A DNA stretch of 64,000 nucleotides from an uncultured Oscillospiraceae bacterium (GCA_910588635.1 CAJUPW010000002.1:62001-126000); one strand, 5' to 3'. Positions 1 to 8,552 are shown, counted from the first letter of the stretch. Translations and numbers: made by a program. Notes: generated by a model from the letters alone, not told the origin.

Positions 1-1
1 A

Positions 2-823
2 GTCTACTACAGCGAGAACGTCTACCGCACCTCCCCCATGACCCGGGGGTTCCGGGAGATCATGCAGACAGGGCTGGAGTGCGTGGGGGAGATGGACCTG
101 GTGGCTATGGGCGAGGTGCTGATGCTGGCGGCCAGAAGCCTGGAGCTCATCGGCGGAGACTACCTGCTGGACGCGAGCCACCTGGGCTTTGTGGCCGGGC
201 TGATGGACAGCGGGGACACGCCGGATGGCTGCCGGACCGAGCTTTTGAAGCGGATGGGAGAGAAAAACGTGGCCGCCCTGGGCGGGCTGTGCCGGGAGCT
301 GGGCCTGGACCCGGAGATGGCGGAGGACCTGTGCCGTCTGACCTCCCTCTACGGCCCGCCGGCCGAAGTGCTGCCCCAGCTGGAGGAGATGGTCCGGGGA
401 GAGCGGATGGATTCCGCCCTGGCTGAGCTGCGGGACGTGTGCGCCCTGGTGCCCGAGCGGCATCTGAGGCTGGACTTTTCCGTGGTCAACAATATGGACT
501 ACTACAACGGCCTTATTTTCCGGGGCTATCTGCCCGGCCTGCCCAGTGGAGTGCTGTCCGGCGGGCGGTATGACAACCTGCTCCACCAGATGGGCCGGGG
601 GGACGGAGCCGTCGGCTTCGCCGTGTACATGGATCTGCTGGAGCGCCTGGAGCGCCCGGAGGAGACCTTCGACGCGGACGTGCTGCTGTTGTACGACGAC
701 GGAACGCCCGCCGGGGCCGTTCTCCGGGAGGCTGAAGACTGCCGCCGGTCGGGCCAGAGCGTCCGGGTGGAGCGCCAGAGGCCGGAGGGGCTGTCCTTCC
801 GGGCGGTGCGGAAGGTGGGGTGA
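2..823 (+). CDS. hisZ: ATP phosphoribosyltransferase regulatory subunit HisZ (5' partial)
   Basis: HisZ is a catalytically dead histidyl-tRNA synthetase paralogue that forms a complex with short-form HisG and carries its feedback regulation. The open frame runs in from the left edge, so the N-terminus is missing. Visible aaRS class II features are YYSENVYRTSPMTRGFRE near the start, the motif MDYYNGLIFRGYLPG and the motif-3-like GGRYDNLLHQMG. In true HisRS the region reads LDYYTG and is followed by an anticodon-binding domain, which is absent here. The gene lies 6 bp upstream of a 211-residue HisG that lacks its own regulatory domain, which strongly supports HisZ over HisS. Confidence 0.9.
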   Translation, partial: VYYSENVYRTSPMTRGFREIMQTGLECVGEMDLVAMGEVLMLAARSLELIGGDYLLDASHLGFVAGLMDSGDTPDGCRTELLKRMGEKNVAALGGLCRELGLDPEMAEDLCRLTSLYGPPAEVLPQLEEMVRGERMDSALAELRDVCALVPERHLRLDFSVVNNMDYYNGLIFRGYLPGLPSGVLSGGRYDNLLHQMGRGDGAVGFAVYMDLLERLERPEETFDADVLLLYDDGTPAGAVLREAEDCRRSGQSVRVERQRPEGLSFRAVRKVG

Positions 824-829
824 GGGAGC

Positions 830-1465
830 GTGATTAATGTCGCCTTGCCCAAGGGACGCCTGGGGGAGAAGGTCTATCAGATTTTGGAGGTGGCCGGTTA
901 CCCCTGTCCCGCTATTTTGGAGGAGAACCGGAAGCTGGTCTTTGAGAACGAGGCGGCGGGGGTACGCTACTTCTGGGTCAAGCCCAGCGACGTGGCCATC
1001 TATGTGGAGCGGGCCGCCGCCGACGTGGGCATCGCGGGGAAGGATGTCCTGCTGGAGTATCAGCCGGAGATCTATGAGCTGCTGGACCTGGGCATCGGGA
1101 AATGCCGGATGTGCGTGGCCGGAAAGAAGGACTTCCGGGACCGGCGGGACCGGACCCTGCGGGTGGCCACCAAATTCCCCAAGATCGCCAAGGGCTACTA
1201 CAGCGCCCAGAGCCGGGACATCGACATCATCAAGCTCCACGGCTCTATTGAGCTGGCTCCGCTGCTGGGGTTGAGTGATGTGATCGTGGACATTGTGGAG
1301 ACGGGGAAGACCTTGCTGGAGAACGATCTGGAAGTGAAGCATACCATCGTCCCCATCAGCGCCCGGCTGATCGCCAACAAGGTGAGCTATAAATTCAAGT
1401 ACGAGGAGATCACCCGGCTATGCCGGCAGACGGACGAATGGATCAGAAAGGAGGCGGCGCGATGA
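830..1465 (+). CDS. hisG: ATP phosphoribosyltransferase, short form (HisG)
   Basis: Catalyses the first step of histidine synthesis, PRPP plus ATP to phosphoribosyl-ATP. The protein has 211 residues, the length of the short HisG family that lacks the C-terminal ACT-like regulatory domain and needs HisZ. It starts with MINVALPKGRLGEKV, and the PRPP-binding signature DVIVDIVETGKTLLEN lies at about residues 150-165. Start is GTG at 830, preceded by a GAGGGAG-type ribosome site that overlaps the hisZ stop region. Its stop overlaps the hisC start (ATGA), so the two are translationally coupled. Confidence 0.95.
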   Translation: MINVALPKGRLGEKVYQILEVAGYPCPAILEENRKLVFENEAAGVRYFWVKPSDVAIYVERAAADVGIAGKDVLLEYQPEIYELLDLGIGKCRMCVAGKKDFRDRRDRTLRVATKFPKIAKGYYSAQSRDIDIIKLHGSIELAPLLGLSDVIVDIVETGKTLLENDLEVKHTIVPISARLIANKVSYKFKYEEITRLCRQTDEWIRKEAAR

Positions 1466-2529
1466 GCCGGTATATGAGTTCCCGCTTCGATACCCTGGAG
1501 GCCTATGTGCCGGGGGAACAGCCCCAGGATATGCAGTATGTAAAGCTGAACACCAACGAATCCCCCTTCCCGCCCTCCCCGGAGGTGCTTTCGGCGGTGA
1601 ACGCCGCCGAGACGGGGAGGCTCAACCTCTACCCGGACCCGGAGGGAACCGCTCTGCGCGCCAGACTGGCGGCCATGTACGGCGTGGAGCCGGACAATGT
1701 CTTTCTGGCCAACGGCTCCGACGAGCTTCTGTTCTTTGCCTTTATGGCCTTCTGCGACAGCGAGCGCCCTGTGGCCTTTCCCAACATCAGCTACGGCTTT
1801 TACCCGGTGTACGCCCAGCTGCTCCAGGCGCCCTACACGGAGATTCCCTTGCGGGAGGGCTTTGTCCTGAACCCGTCGGACTACTGCGGGATCGGGAAAA
1901 ACATCGTCATCGCCAACCCAAACGCCCCCACGGGCCGGGCCATTTCGGCTGCGGATATTGAGGAGATTGTCCGCACCAACCCGGACCGGGTGGTCCTTGT
2001 TGACGAGGCCTACATCGACTTCGGCGGGGAGAGCTGCCTGCCCCTCATTCAAACGTACGACAACCTTCTTATCTGCCAGACCTTCTCCAAGTTCCGCTCC
2101 CTGGCCGGGGGCCGGCTGGGCTTTGCCCTGGCCTCCAAGGGGCTGATCGCCGACCTGGAGAAGATCAAATACTCCGTAAACTCCTACAACATCAGCCGGC
2201 TGACCACCGTCGCCGCCCTGGCTACCCTGGACAGCAACGACTACTATGTGGAAAACAGCAAAAAAATCCAGGCCAACCGGGCCTATACCACGGCGGAGCT
2301 GGAAAAGCTGGGCTTTGAGACCCTGCCCAGCCTGGCCAACTTCATTTTTGCCCGCTGTCCCAAGGTGGAGGGCGGAGCTCTGTACCGGGGGCTGAAGGCC
2401 CGGGGCGTGCTGGTCCGTCACTGGGACAAGCCGGAGATTGCGGATTGGCTCCGGGTGACCATCGGCACCCGGGAACAGATGGACATTTTCCTGGACAAGG
2501 TCCGGGAGATCGTAAGGGAGGCGGGCTGA
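1462..2529 (+). CDS. hisC: Histidinol-phosphate aminotransferase (HisC)
   Basis: PLP-dependent fold-type I aminotransferase that converts imidazole acetol phosphate plus glutamate to histidinol phosphate. It has 355 residues. The family motif LNTNESPFPPSP lies at 29-40, the NPNAPTG substrate/PLP loop at about 152-158, the PLP-contacting Asp in VLVDEAYIDF at about 181, and the Schiff-base lysine in TFSKFRSLAGGR is K210. The frame is open further upstream, but the ATG at 1462 is chosen because AGGAGG lies 8 bases before it and because it overlaps the hisG stop as ATGA. hisD, usually next to hisC, is not between hisG and hisC here. Confidence 0.95.
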   Translation: MSRYMSSRFDTLEAYVPGEQPQDMQYVKLNTNESPFPPSPEVLSAVNAAETGRLNLYPDPEGTALRARLAAMYGVEPDNVFLANGSDELLFFAFMAFCDSERPVAFPNISYGFYPVYAQLLQAPYTEIPLREGFVLNPSDYCGIGKNIVIANPNAPTGRAISAADIEEIVRTNPDRVVLVDEAYIDFGGESCLPLIQTYDNLLICQTFSKFRSLAGGRLGFALASKGLIADLEKIKYSVNSYNISRLTTVAALATLDSNDYYVENSKKIQANRAYTTAELEKLGFETLPSLANFIFARCPKVEGGALYRGLKARGVLVRHWDKPEIADWLRVTIGTREQMDIFLDKVREIVREAG

Positions 2530-2530
2530 G

Positions 2531-3118
2531 ATGCGAACGGCGGAGCTGGAGCGCAAAACGGCGGAGACGGATATACAGCTTTTTCTCGGCCTGGACGGCA
2601 CGGGAGAGAGCGGGATAAGGACGGGCTGCGGCTTTCTGGATCACATGCTCACCCTCTTCGCCCGCCACGGGCGCTTTGATTTGAAGGTCTCCTGCAGGGG
2701 GGACGCCTGCGTGGACGACCACCACACGGTGGAGGATGTCGGCATCTGCCTGGGAGATGCCTTCGCCAAGGCGCTGGGGGATAAGCGGGGCATTGTCCGG
2801 TACGGCTCCTGCACCTTGCCCATGGACGAGGCCCTGATCCTCACCGCTGTGGACATCAGCGGCCGGGGACTGCTGTGTTACGGGCTGGACATCCCCACCC
2901 AGAAGGTGGGCCGATTCGACACGGAGCTGACAAAGGAATTTCTCATCGCCTTCGCCCGGCGCTCGGACATGACTGTCCATGTCCGCCAATTGGCGGGGGA
3001 GAACAGCCACCACATTATCGAGGGGGCCTTCAAGAGCCTGGCCCGGTCCCTCCGAACGGCGGTGTCCATCGACGGCCGGTTCGCCCGGGAGATTCCCTCC
3101 ACCAAGGGGGTGCTGTGA
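2531..3118 (+). CDS. hisB: Imidazoleglycerol-phosphate dehydratase (HisB)
   Basis: Mn-dependent dehydratase that makes imidazole acetol phosphate. It is the monofunctional form (195 residues) without the phosphatase domain of enteric HisB, which fits the separate PHP phosphatase at 6020. The signature GFLDHMLTLFARHG lies at 34-47, the metal ligands in DDHHTVED at 62-69, and the second HHIIEGAFKSLARSL motif sits near the C-terminus. It starts one base after the hisC stop, and its stop overlaps the hisH start as TGATG. Confidence 0.95.
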   Translation: MRTAELERKTAETDIQLFLGLDGTGESGIRTGCGFLDHMLTLFARHGRFDLKVSCRGDACVDDHHTVEDVGICLGDAFAKALGDKRGIVRYGSCTLPMDEALILTAVDISGRGLLCYGLDIPTQKVGRFDTELTKEFLIAFARRSDMTVHVRQLAGENSHHIIEGAFKSLARSLRTAVSIDGRFAREIPSTKGVL

Positions 3119-3735
3119 TGCTGGCCGTGGTGGACTATGGGGTGGGCAACCTGTTCTCCCTGACCTGTTCCCTCAGAGCCGTAGGCGTGGAGGCGGCGGT
3201 CACCGGGGACGAGGCGGTCCTGGCCCGGGCAGACCGGGTGATTCTCCCCGGGGTGGGGGCCTTCGGCGACGCGGCGGATGCCTTGCGCCGCACTGGCCTG
3301 GATCAAGCGGTCCTCCGGGAGGGTGAGCGGGGAAAGCCCCTGCTGGGTATCTGCCTGGGGATGCAGCTGCTGCTGGACTACAGTACGGAGTACGGGCGAC
3401 ACCAGGGCCTGGGACTGATTCCCGGGTCGGTGCGGGCCATCCGGCCGGAGGTTCCCCGGTCGTACAAGGTGCCCCACATGGGCTGGAATGCCCTCCGTTT
3501 CCCCAAGGACAGGCCGCCCAGCCCCCTGTTCCGGTACATACAGGAGGGGGATTGCGTCTATTTTGTCCACTCCTACGCCGGGACGGACTGTGAGGAGCAC
3601 ACCATCGCCACCGCCGAGTACGGACCGGAGCTGACCGCGGCGGTGGCCAGGGACAACGTGTATGGTGTCCAGTTCCACCCGGAGAAGAGCGGTCCGGTTG
3701 GGCTGAATATATTAAAAGCATTTTGTGAGCTATAA
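3118..3735 (+). CDS. hisH: Imidazole glycerol phosphate synthase, glutaminase subunit (HisH)
   Basis: Class I glutamine amidotransferase subunit that supplies ammonia to HisF. It has 205 residues. The catalytic triad is visible: Cys79 in GICLGMQ, and His187 and Glu189 in VQFHPEKSG. The oxyanion strand PGVGAFGD lies at about 44-51. The start ATG at 3118 overlaps the hisB stop. A much longer open frame exists upstream, but it is the shadow of hisB. Confidence 0.95.
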   Translation: MLAVVDYGVGNLFSLTCSLRAVGVEAAVTGDEAVLARADRVILPGVGAFGDAADALRRTGLDQAVLREGERGKPLLGICLGMQLLLDYSTEYGRHQGLGLIPGSVRAIRPEVPRSYKVPHMGWNALRFPKDRPPSPLFRYIQEGDCVYFVHSYAGTDCEEHTIATAEYGPELTAAVARDNVYGVQFHPEKSGPVGLNILKAFCEL

Positions 3736-3766
3736 GTATTGTAAGGATTATAAGGAGGAAAAAATT

Positions 3767-4486
3767 ATGTTGATTATTCCCGCCATTGACTTGAAGGACG
3801 GAAAAGTAGTGCGCCTGCTGAAGGGTGATTTTAATACGGTGCAGCAGGTGGCCGACGACCCCGTGGCCACAGCCAAAGCCTTCTGCGAGGCCGGGGCCCG
3901 GTATCTCCACATCGTGGACCTGGACGGCTCCAAGGACGGAGTGCGGAAAAACTCCGAGCTGGTCAGGGCCGTGGTCGGCGTGGGCCTGAAAACCGAACTG
4001 GGGGGCGGCATCCGCTCCATGCAGGACCTGGAGGAGGTCTTTGCCCTGGGCGTCTGGCGGGCTATCATCGGCTCGGCCGCCGTCAGCGACCCGGACTTTG
4101 TGAAAGCGGCCCTGGAGAAGTACGGTCCGGAGCGCGTCGCCGTGGGTGTGGACGCCAAGGACGGCCTGGTGCGCACCGCCGGCTGGGTGAAGGAGAGCGG
4201 CGAGAACTACCTGGACTTCGCCAAGCAGATGGAGGAGCTGGGCGTCAAGAATATCATCTTCACCGATATCGACACCGACGGCATGCAGACCGGACCCTCG
4301 TTCGCCCGGCTGCAGTTCCTCCGTGACAAGCTGGACTGCTCCATCACCGCCGCCGGCGGCGTGTCCTGCAACGCGGATATCCAGGCCCTGAAGCGCATGG
4401 GGGTGGAGGCCGTCATTGTGGGCAAGTCCTGGTACATGGGGGCCCTGGACCTGAAGCAGGCCATTGAGGAGGGCGGTCCCCAGTGA
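3767..4486 (+). CDS. hisA: Phosphoribosyl-ProFAR isomerase (HisA)
   Basis: (beta-alpha)8 Amadori isomerase that converts ProFAR to PRFAR. It has 239 residues and begins MLIIPAIDLKDGKVVRL, with catalytic Asp8 in AIDLKDG and the second Asp in GVDAKDG in the middle of the barrel. The phosphate-binding motifs ELGGGIR and AAGGVS are present. The ATG at 3767 is chosen because AAGGAGG is 9 bases upstream. The 14-residue N-terminal extension of the longest frame has no family counterpart. The 31-bp gap after hisH is AT-rich, unlike the rest of the operon, where genes overlap. Confidence 0.95.
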   Translation: MLIIPAIDLKDGKVVRLLKGDFNTVQQVADDPVATAKAFCEAGARYLHIVDLDGSKDGVRKNSELVRAVVGVGLKTELGGGIRSMQDLEEVFALGVWRAIIGSAAVSDPDFVKAALEKYGPERVAVGVDAKDGLVRTAGWVKESGENYLDFAKQMEELGVKNIIFTDIDTDGMQTGPSFARLQFLRDKLDCSITAAGGVSCNADIQALKRMGVEAVIVGKSWYMGALDLKQAIEEGGPQ

Positions 4487-5241
4487 TCGCCAAGCGGATC
4501 ATCCCCTGTCTGGATGTGAAGGACGGCCGGGTGGTGAAAGGGGTCAACTTTCGGGGACTGGCCGATGTGGACTCCCCGGTGGAGCTGGCCAAATTCTACA
4601 GCGGCTGCGGGGCGGACGAGCTGGTGTTTTACGATATCACCGCCTCCGCCGAGGGGCGGGCCCTGTTTACCGATATCCTCCGCCGGACCGCCGAATGTGT
4701 GTTCATCCCCCTCACTGTGGGAGGCGGTATCCGCACCGTGGATGATTTCGACCGGGTGCTCAAGTGCGGCGCGGACAAGGTGAGCGTCAACTCCGGGGCC
4801 TTGCGGGACCCATCCCTCATCGCTCAGGCCGCCAGGCGCTACGGCGACCAGTGCGTGGTGCTCAGCGTGGACGCCAGGCGGGCGGACGGGCAGTTCCGGG
4901 TCTTTGCCAAGGGGGGCCGGGAGGACACCGGCCTGGACGCCATAGAGTGGATCAAGGCGGGCGTGAAAAACGGGGCGGGGGAGATCGTCCTGAACAGCAT
5001 CGACACCGACGGGGTGAAGAACGGCTTCGACCTGGAGATGCTCTCCGCTGTCTGCGATGTGGTGGACGTGCCGGTAATCGCCTCGGGCGGGGCGGGGTCT
5101 GTTGGCCACTTTGTCACGCTCTTTGAGACCTTGCCCAAGGTGGACGCCGGACTGGCCGCCTCCATCTTTCACTTCGGGGAGGTGTCCATCCCGGAGCTGA
5201 AGCGGGTTTTAGCGGAGAGGGGAATTCCAACCAGGCTATAA
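4483..5241 (+). CDS. hisF: Imidazole glycerol phosphate synthase, cyclase subunit (HisF)
   Basis: TIM-barrel cyclase that uses ammonia from HisH to make imidazole glycerol phosphate and AICAR. It has 252 residues. Catalytic Asp11 (IPCLDVKDGRVVKG) and Asp130 (LSVDARR) are present, together with the phosphate motifs TVGGGIRT and ASGGAGS. It starts at GTG 4483 and overlaps the hisA stop (GTGA). It is the last gene before a hairpin and a palindromic repeat, so part of the transcription may end here. Confidence 0.95.
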   Translation: MIAKRIIPCLDVKDGRVVKGVNFRGLADVDSPVELAKFYSGCGADELVFYDITASAEGRALFTDILRRTAECVFIPLTVGGGIRTVDDFDRVLKCGADKVSVNSGALRDPSLIAQAARRYGDQCVVLSVDARRADGQFRVFAKGGREDTGLDAIEWIKAGVKNGAGEIVLNSIDTDGVKNGFDLEMLSAVCDVVDVPVIASGGAGSVGHFVTLFETLPKVDAGLAASIFHFGEVSIPELKRVLAERGIPTRL

Positions 5242-5246
5242 AAAGA

Positions 5247-5274
5247 GGCGGCGTCCTCGCCGCCCCCATTTTAG
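5247..5274 (+). terminator. Hairpin after hisF (weak terminator)
   Basis: A 7-bp perfect stem GGCGGCG / CGCCGCC with a TCCT loop (5247-5264) begins 5 bases after the hisF stop and is followed by CCCATTTT. The T-tract is short and offset, so it is probably a partial terminator that lets some transcription continue into hisIE. Confidence 0.55.
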
Positions 5275-5278
5275 GAAC

Positions 5279-5350
5279 CACTGAATCAATCGCCGCACAG
5301 CCTTGGTGAAAAATTTTCTCGCCAATTCTTGCACGTCGATTGAATCAGTG
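5279..5350. repeat. Short palindromic intergenic repeat between hisF and hisIE
   Basis: A 72-bp imperfect palindrome. The ends are a 17-bp inverted repeat with two mismatches (5279-5295 versus 5334-5350), and the centre is itself near-palindromic (TTGG...CCAA around AAAATTTT). It shares its core (AAAAAT, CGCCAAT, GCA) and the CAGCCTTGG block with the larger repeat at 19799-19962, suggesting members of one dispersed family. It carries a spurious upstream TTG start for hisIE. Confidence 0.6.
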
Positions 5351-5375
5351 CTTCCTTAACGGAAAGTGTGATACC

Positions 5376-6023
5376 ATGCTGAAGATTGACCAACTGAAAT
5401 TTGACGAGAAGGGCCTCATCCCCGCCGTCGTGGCGGACGCGGGCAGCGGGAAGGTGCTCACCCTGGCCTACATGAACCGGGAGAGTCTGGAGATCAGTAT
5501 GAAGGAGGGCCGCACCTGCTTCTGGTCCCGGTCCCGGCGGGAGCTGTGGCGTAAGGGTGAGACCAGCGGCAACGTCCAGCACATTGTGGATATCACCGCC
5601 GACTGCGACCGGGATGCCCTGGTGGTCCGGGTGAACAAGGAGGGCCCCGCCTGCCACCTGGGCGCCGACTCCTGCTTCAACGACAGGGTGTTTAAGGGCG
5701 AATCGGCGGAGCCCTTCTCCGTCAAGGGCCTGTACGCCCTGTTGGAGGGCCGCAGGGAAAACCTGCCCGAGGGGTCCTACACCACCTACCTGTTTCAAAA
5801 GGGAATTGACAAAATCCTCAAGAAGGTGGGGGAGGAGTGTACCGAGGTCGTCATCGCCGGCAAGGCGGGGGACAAGCGGGAGACGGTTTACGAAATTGCC
5901 GATCTGATGTATCATATCATGGTACTGATGGTGGAGATGGGCATTTCGGTGGACAATGTGCTGGCCGAGCTGGCCTCCCGCCATGTGATCGACCATAAAG
6001 TGAAGCAGGAGAAAATGACATGA
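5376..6023 (+). CDS. hisI: Bifunctional phosphoribosyl-AMP cyclohydrolase / phosphoribosyl-ATP pyrophosphatase (HisIE)
   Basis: Steps two and three of histidine synthesis in one 215-residue polypeptide. The HisI domain (about 1-105) shows FWSRSRRELWRKGETSGN, the metal-binding DCDRDALVV and the zinc ligands in CHLGADSCF. The HisE domain (about 115-215) shows the all-alpha NTP pyrophosphatase motif EECTEVVIAGK and the later EIADLMYH helix. The ATG at 5376 is preferred over the TTG at 5340, which lies inside the palindromic repeat. Its ribosome site is weak (GGAAAG). It overlaps the next gene at ATGA. Confidence 0.95.
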   Translation: MLKIDQLKFDEKGLIPAVVADAGSGKVLTLAYMNRESLEISMKEGRTCFWSRSRRELWRKGETSGNVQHIVDITADCDRDALVVRVNKEGPACHLGADSCFNDRVFKGESAEPFSVKGLYALLEGRRENLPEGSYTTYLFQKGIDKILKKVGEECTEVVIAGKAGDKRETVYEIADLMYHIMVLMVEMGISVDNVLAELASRHVIDHKVKQEKMT

Positions 6024-6829
6024 TACAAAATCTGCACAGCCACACCACCTTCTGTGACGGCAGAAATACCCCGGAGGAAATGGCCGGGGCGGCAGTCAGG
6101 CTGGGGATGGACGCTCTGGGCTTTTCCGGCCACGGGCCGTCCAACGCCCCCGACGATGCCGCCATGGCCCGGTCGACGGTGCCCGCCTACCGGGAGGCCG
6201 TCCTCCGGGTCAAGGAGAAATACGCCGGCCGGCTGGAGGTCTTTTTGGGGATTGAGCGGGACTGGTTCTGGGCCCCCGACGGGGGAGATTGGGACTATGT
6301 CATCGGTTCGGTGCACTATGTGGAGAAGGACGGCGCATACCTGGGGGTGGACCACTCGGAGAAGGTGTTCCTGGAGAACGTGGAACAGCGCTGCGGCGGG
6401 GATTTTTACGCCTTCGCTGAGGACTACTACCGGCTGGTGGGGGAGGTCCCGGAGCGCACCGGCTGCCAAATCGTGGGCCATTTCGACCTTATCACTAAGT
6501 TCAACGAGGGGAACCGGCTCTTTGACACAGGCCATCCCCGGTATGTCTCCGCCGCTCTGGACGCCCTGGACCGGCTGGCGGAGAAGGGCGTGATCTGCGA
6601 GATCAACACCGGGGCCATGTCCCGGGGCTACCGGAGCGCCCCCTACCCCGCGCCCGCCCTCCTGCGGGCCATGCGGGAGCGGAACATCCCCATTTGCATC
6701 ACCGGCGACAGCCACAGCGCGGACGCCCTCCTCCACGCCTTCCCCCAGGCAGTCGGGCTGGCCCGCTCCTGCGGCTACCGGGAGCGGATGGTCCTCACCA
6801 GGGAGGGCTTTGTGCCCGCGGCGCTGTGA
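6020..6829 (+). CDS. hisK: PHP-family histidinol-phosphatase
   Basis: Metal-dependent phosphatase that converts histidinol phosphate to histidinol, the step before HisD. It has 269 residues of the PHP fold: metal ligands H6 and H8 in NLHSHTTFCDG, FSGHGPSN near residue 36, the IGSVHYV region, GHFDLITKF and the C-terminal GDSHSA. Its position right after hisIE (overlap ATGA) supports a histidine role over other PHP phosphoesterases. It fills the gap left by the monofunctional HisB. Confidence 0.85.
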   Translation: MIQNLHSHTTFCDGRNTPEEMAGAAVRLGMDALGFSGHGPSNAPDDAAMARSTVPAYREAVLRVKEKYAGRLEVFLGIERDWFWAPDGGDWDYVIGSVHYVEKDGAYLGVDHSEKVFLENVEQRCGGDFYAFAEDYYRLVGEVPERTGCQIVGHFDLITKFNEGNRLFDTGHPRYVSAALDALDRLAEKGVICEINTGAMSRGYRSAPYPAPALLRAMRERNIPICITGDSHSADALLHAFPQAVGLARSCGYRERMVLTREGFVPAAL

Positions 6830-6844
6830 GCGGTGATTTTCCCC

Positions 6845-6873
6845 TTTACGCCAGGCGCGCTCTATGGTATAAT
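6845..6873 (+). promoter_or_regulatory. Promoter of dapL
   Basis: A perfect TATAAT (-10) at 6868-6873 lies 17 bases after TTTACG (-35 at 6845-6850). It sits in the 73-bp gap after the histidinol phosphatase, 30 bases before the dapL start, so dapL is probably transcribed separately from the his genes. Confidence 0.75.
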
Positions 6874-6902
6874 CCCCCAAACGGCAAAGGAGCTGGTTAT
6901 CC

Positions 6903-8123
6903 ATGTTAAAGGTCAACGAAAACTTCTTAAAGCTGCCCGGCAGCTACCTCTTTTCCGAGGTGGCCCGGCGCATCCGGGTCTACAGCGAGGCCCACCCCGG
7001 GGCGGAGATCATCAAGCTGTCCATCGGAGACGTGACCCGGCCCCTGGTCCCGGCGGTGATTCAGGCCATGCACAAGGCCGTGGACGAGATGGGCAGGTTG
7101 GAGGGCTTCCACGGCTACGGCCCGGAGCAAGGCTATGAATTCCTCCGGGAGGCCATCGCTCAGGGGGACTACGCCGTCCGAGGCGTGGATATGAAGCCCA
7201 ATGAGATTTTTGTGTCCGACGGGGCCAAGAGCGACTGCGGCAACATCGGCGATATTTTCGGGGTGGACAACGTGGTGGCGGTGTGCGACCCGGTGTACCC
7301 GGTCTATGTGGACACCAACGCCATGGCCGGCCGGGCCGGGGAGTACCAGGAGGAGCTGGGCAGGTGGAACCGGCTTGTCTACATGCCCTGCGTGGAAGCC
7401 AACAGCTTCTCGCCCGAACCGCCCAAGGAGATTCCCGACATCATCTACCTGTGCTCCCCCAACAACCCCACCGGCGCGGTCATTAGCCGGGAGCGGCTGA
7501 AGGCATGGGTGGACTACGCCAACGCCCACGGGGCGGTGATCCTGTACGACTCGGCCTACGAGGCCTTCATCTCCAGCGGTGATGTGCCCCACACCATCTT
7601 TGAGATTGAGGGGGCCCGCACCTGCGCCATCGAGTTTCGGTCCTTCTCCAAGACCGCCGGCTTCACCGGCAACCGCTGCGCCTACACCGTGGTGCCTATG
7701 GAGCTGGAGCGGGGGGGCGCGAAGCTGAACAGCCTGTGGAACCGCCGCCAGTGCACCAAGTTCAACGGCGTGCCCTATGTGGTTCAGAGAGGGGCGGCCG
7801 CCGTCTACACCCCCGAGGGCCGCGCTCAGATCATGGCCAATATCGACTACTACCGGGCCAACGCCCGGGTCATCCGGGAGGGCCTGTCCGCCGCCGGTCT
7901 TGTGTGCTTCGGCGGGGTGGACGCGCCCTATATCTGGCTGAAAACCCCCGGCGGCGCGGGCTCCTGGGAGTTTTTCGACCAGGTGCTGGACAAAGCCAAC
8001 GTGGCCACCACCCCCGGCGCCGGCTTCGGCCCCAGCGGGGAGGGCTACATCCGCCTTACCGCCTTTGGAGACGCCCAGGCCACCAAAACTGCCGTGGAGC
8101 GGGTGGCGGACATGTTCCGATAA
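6903..8123 (+). CDS. dapL: LL-diaminopimelate aminotransferase (DapL)
   Basis: PLP enzyme that converts tetrahydrodipicolinate directly to LL-diaminopimelate for lysine and peptidoglycan synthesis, bypassing the succinyl or acetyl routes. It has 406 residues and starts [20 protein letters not shown], the typical DapL opening. The family-specific features are present: [29 protein letters not shown] and the Schiff-base lysine K250 in [19 protein letters not shown] precedes the ATG by 10 bases. It has its own promoter and terminator, so it is a single-gene unit. Confidence 0.95.
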   Translation: MLKVNENFLKLPGSYLFSEVARRIRVYSEAHPGAEIIKLSIGDVTRPLVPAVIQAMHKAVDEMGRLEGFHGYGPEQGYEFLREAIAQGDYAVRGVDMKPNEIFVSDGAKSDCGNIGDIFGVDNVVAVCDPVYPVYVDTNAMAGRAGEYQEELGRWNRLVYMPCVEANSFSPEPPKEIPDIIYLCSPNNPTGAVISRERLKAWVDYANAHGAVILYDSAYEAFISSGDVPHTIFEIEGARTCAIEFRSFSKTAGFTGNRCAYTVVPMELERGGAKLNSLWNRRQCTKFNGVPYVVQRGAAAVYTPEGRAQIMANIDYYRANARVIREGLSAAGLVCFGGVDAPYIWLKTPGGAGSWEFFDQVLDKANVATTPGAGFGPSGEGYIRLTAFGDAQATKTAVERVADMFR

Positions 8124-8130
8124 GAGCAAT

Positions 8131-8166
8131 AAAAAACCTCTCGTGCCGGGCACGGGAGGTTTTTTA
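8131..8166. terminator. Bidirectional terminator between dapL and rpmB
   Basis: AAAAAACCTC...GAGGTTTTTT with a GC-rich stem, A-run on one side and T-run on the other. It serves dapL on the plus strand and the convergent rpmB on the minus strand. Confidence 0.9.
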
Positions 8167-8180
8167 TCAGCCATATTCCA

Positions 8181-8369
8181 TTACACAGCGCGGGTGACCT
8201 TACCGGAACGGAGGCATCTGGTGCAGACGTAGACGTGAGTGGGGGTTCCATTCACGATTGCCTTGACCCGCTTCACGTTGGGCTTCCAGGCGCGGTTGGA
8301 GCGGCGGTGGGAGTGGGAAACCTTGATGCCGAAGGTCACGCCCTTGTCGCAGAATTCGCATTTGGCCAT
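8181..8369 (-). CDS. rpmB: 50S ribosomal protein L28
   Basis: A 62-residue L28 with start MAKCEFCDKGVTFGIKVSHS and the basic segment HRRSNRAWKPNVKRV. It is the zinc-binding (C+) form: cysteines C4/C7 and C49/C52 make two CxxC pairs. In many bacteria C+ and C- paralogues are swapped under zinc limitation by Zur. No Zur box is recognised here. A strong GAGGAGG ribosome site precedes the ATG. It is a single-gene unit with its own promoter. Confidence 0.95.
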   Translation of the reverse strand: MAKCEFCDKGVTFGIKVSHSHRRSNRAWKPNVKRVKAIVNGTPTHVYVCTRCLRSGKVTRAV

Positions 8370-8438
8370 GTTGCTAACCTCCTCGCTATGAGAATATATA
8401 AAATTATGGAAATTACCTTCAAAAAAGGTCCGGCTAAC

Positions 8439-8467
8439 ATCATAACAGATATTCTACGGAAATGCAA
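8439..8467 (-). promoter_or_regulatory. Promoter of rpmB
   Basis: On the minus strand TTGCAT (8467-8462), a 17-base spacer and TATGAT (8444-8439) precede rpmB, giving a leader of about 65 nt. A second, weaker pair (TTGAAG, 18 bases, TATATT) lies closer to the gene at 8422-8393. Confidence 0.65.
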
Positions 8468-8522
8468 GTGTTTTTTTCAAAAAGTCCGCCAAAAAGTCTT
8501 TGGGAGAATTGGGCGGAAGTAA

Positions 8523-8552
8523 TTGACAGAAAAGCCCTTTTTCGCTTATACT
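8523..8552 (+). promoter_or_regulatory. Promoter of the hprK operon
   Basis: A consensus TTGACA at 8523-8528, 18 bases, then TATACT at 8547-8552. It lies about 73 bases upstream of the hprK start and divergent from the rpmB promoter. Confidence 0.8.
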
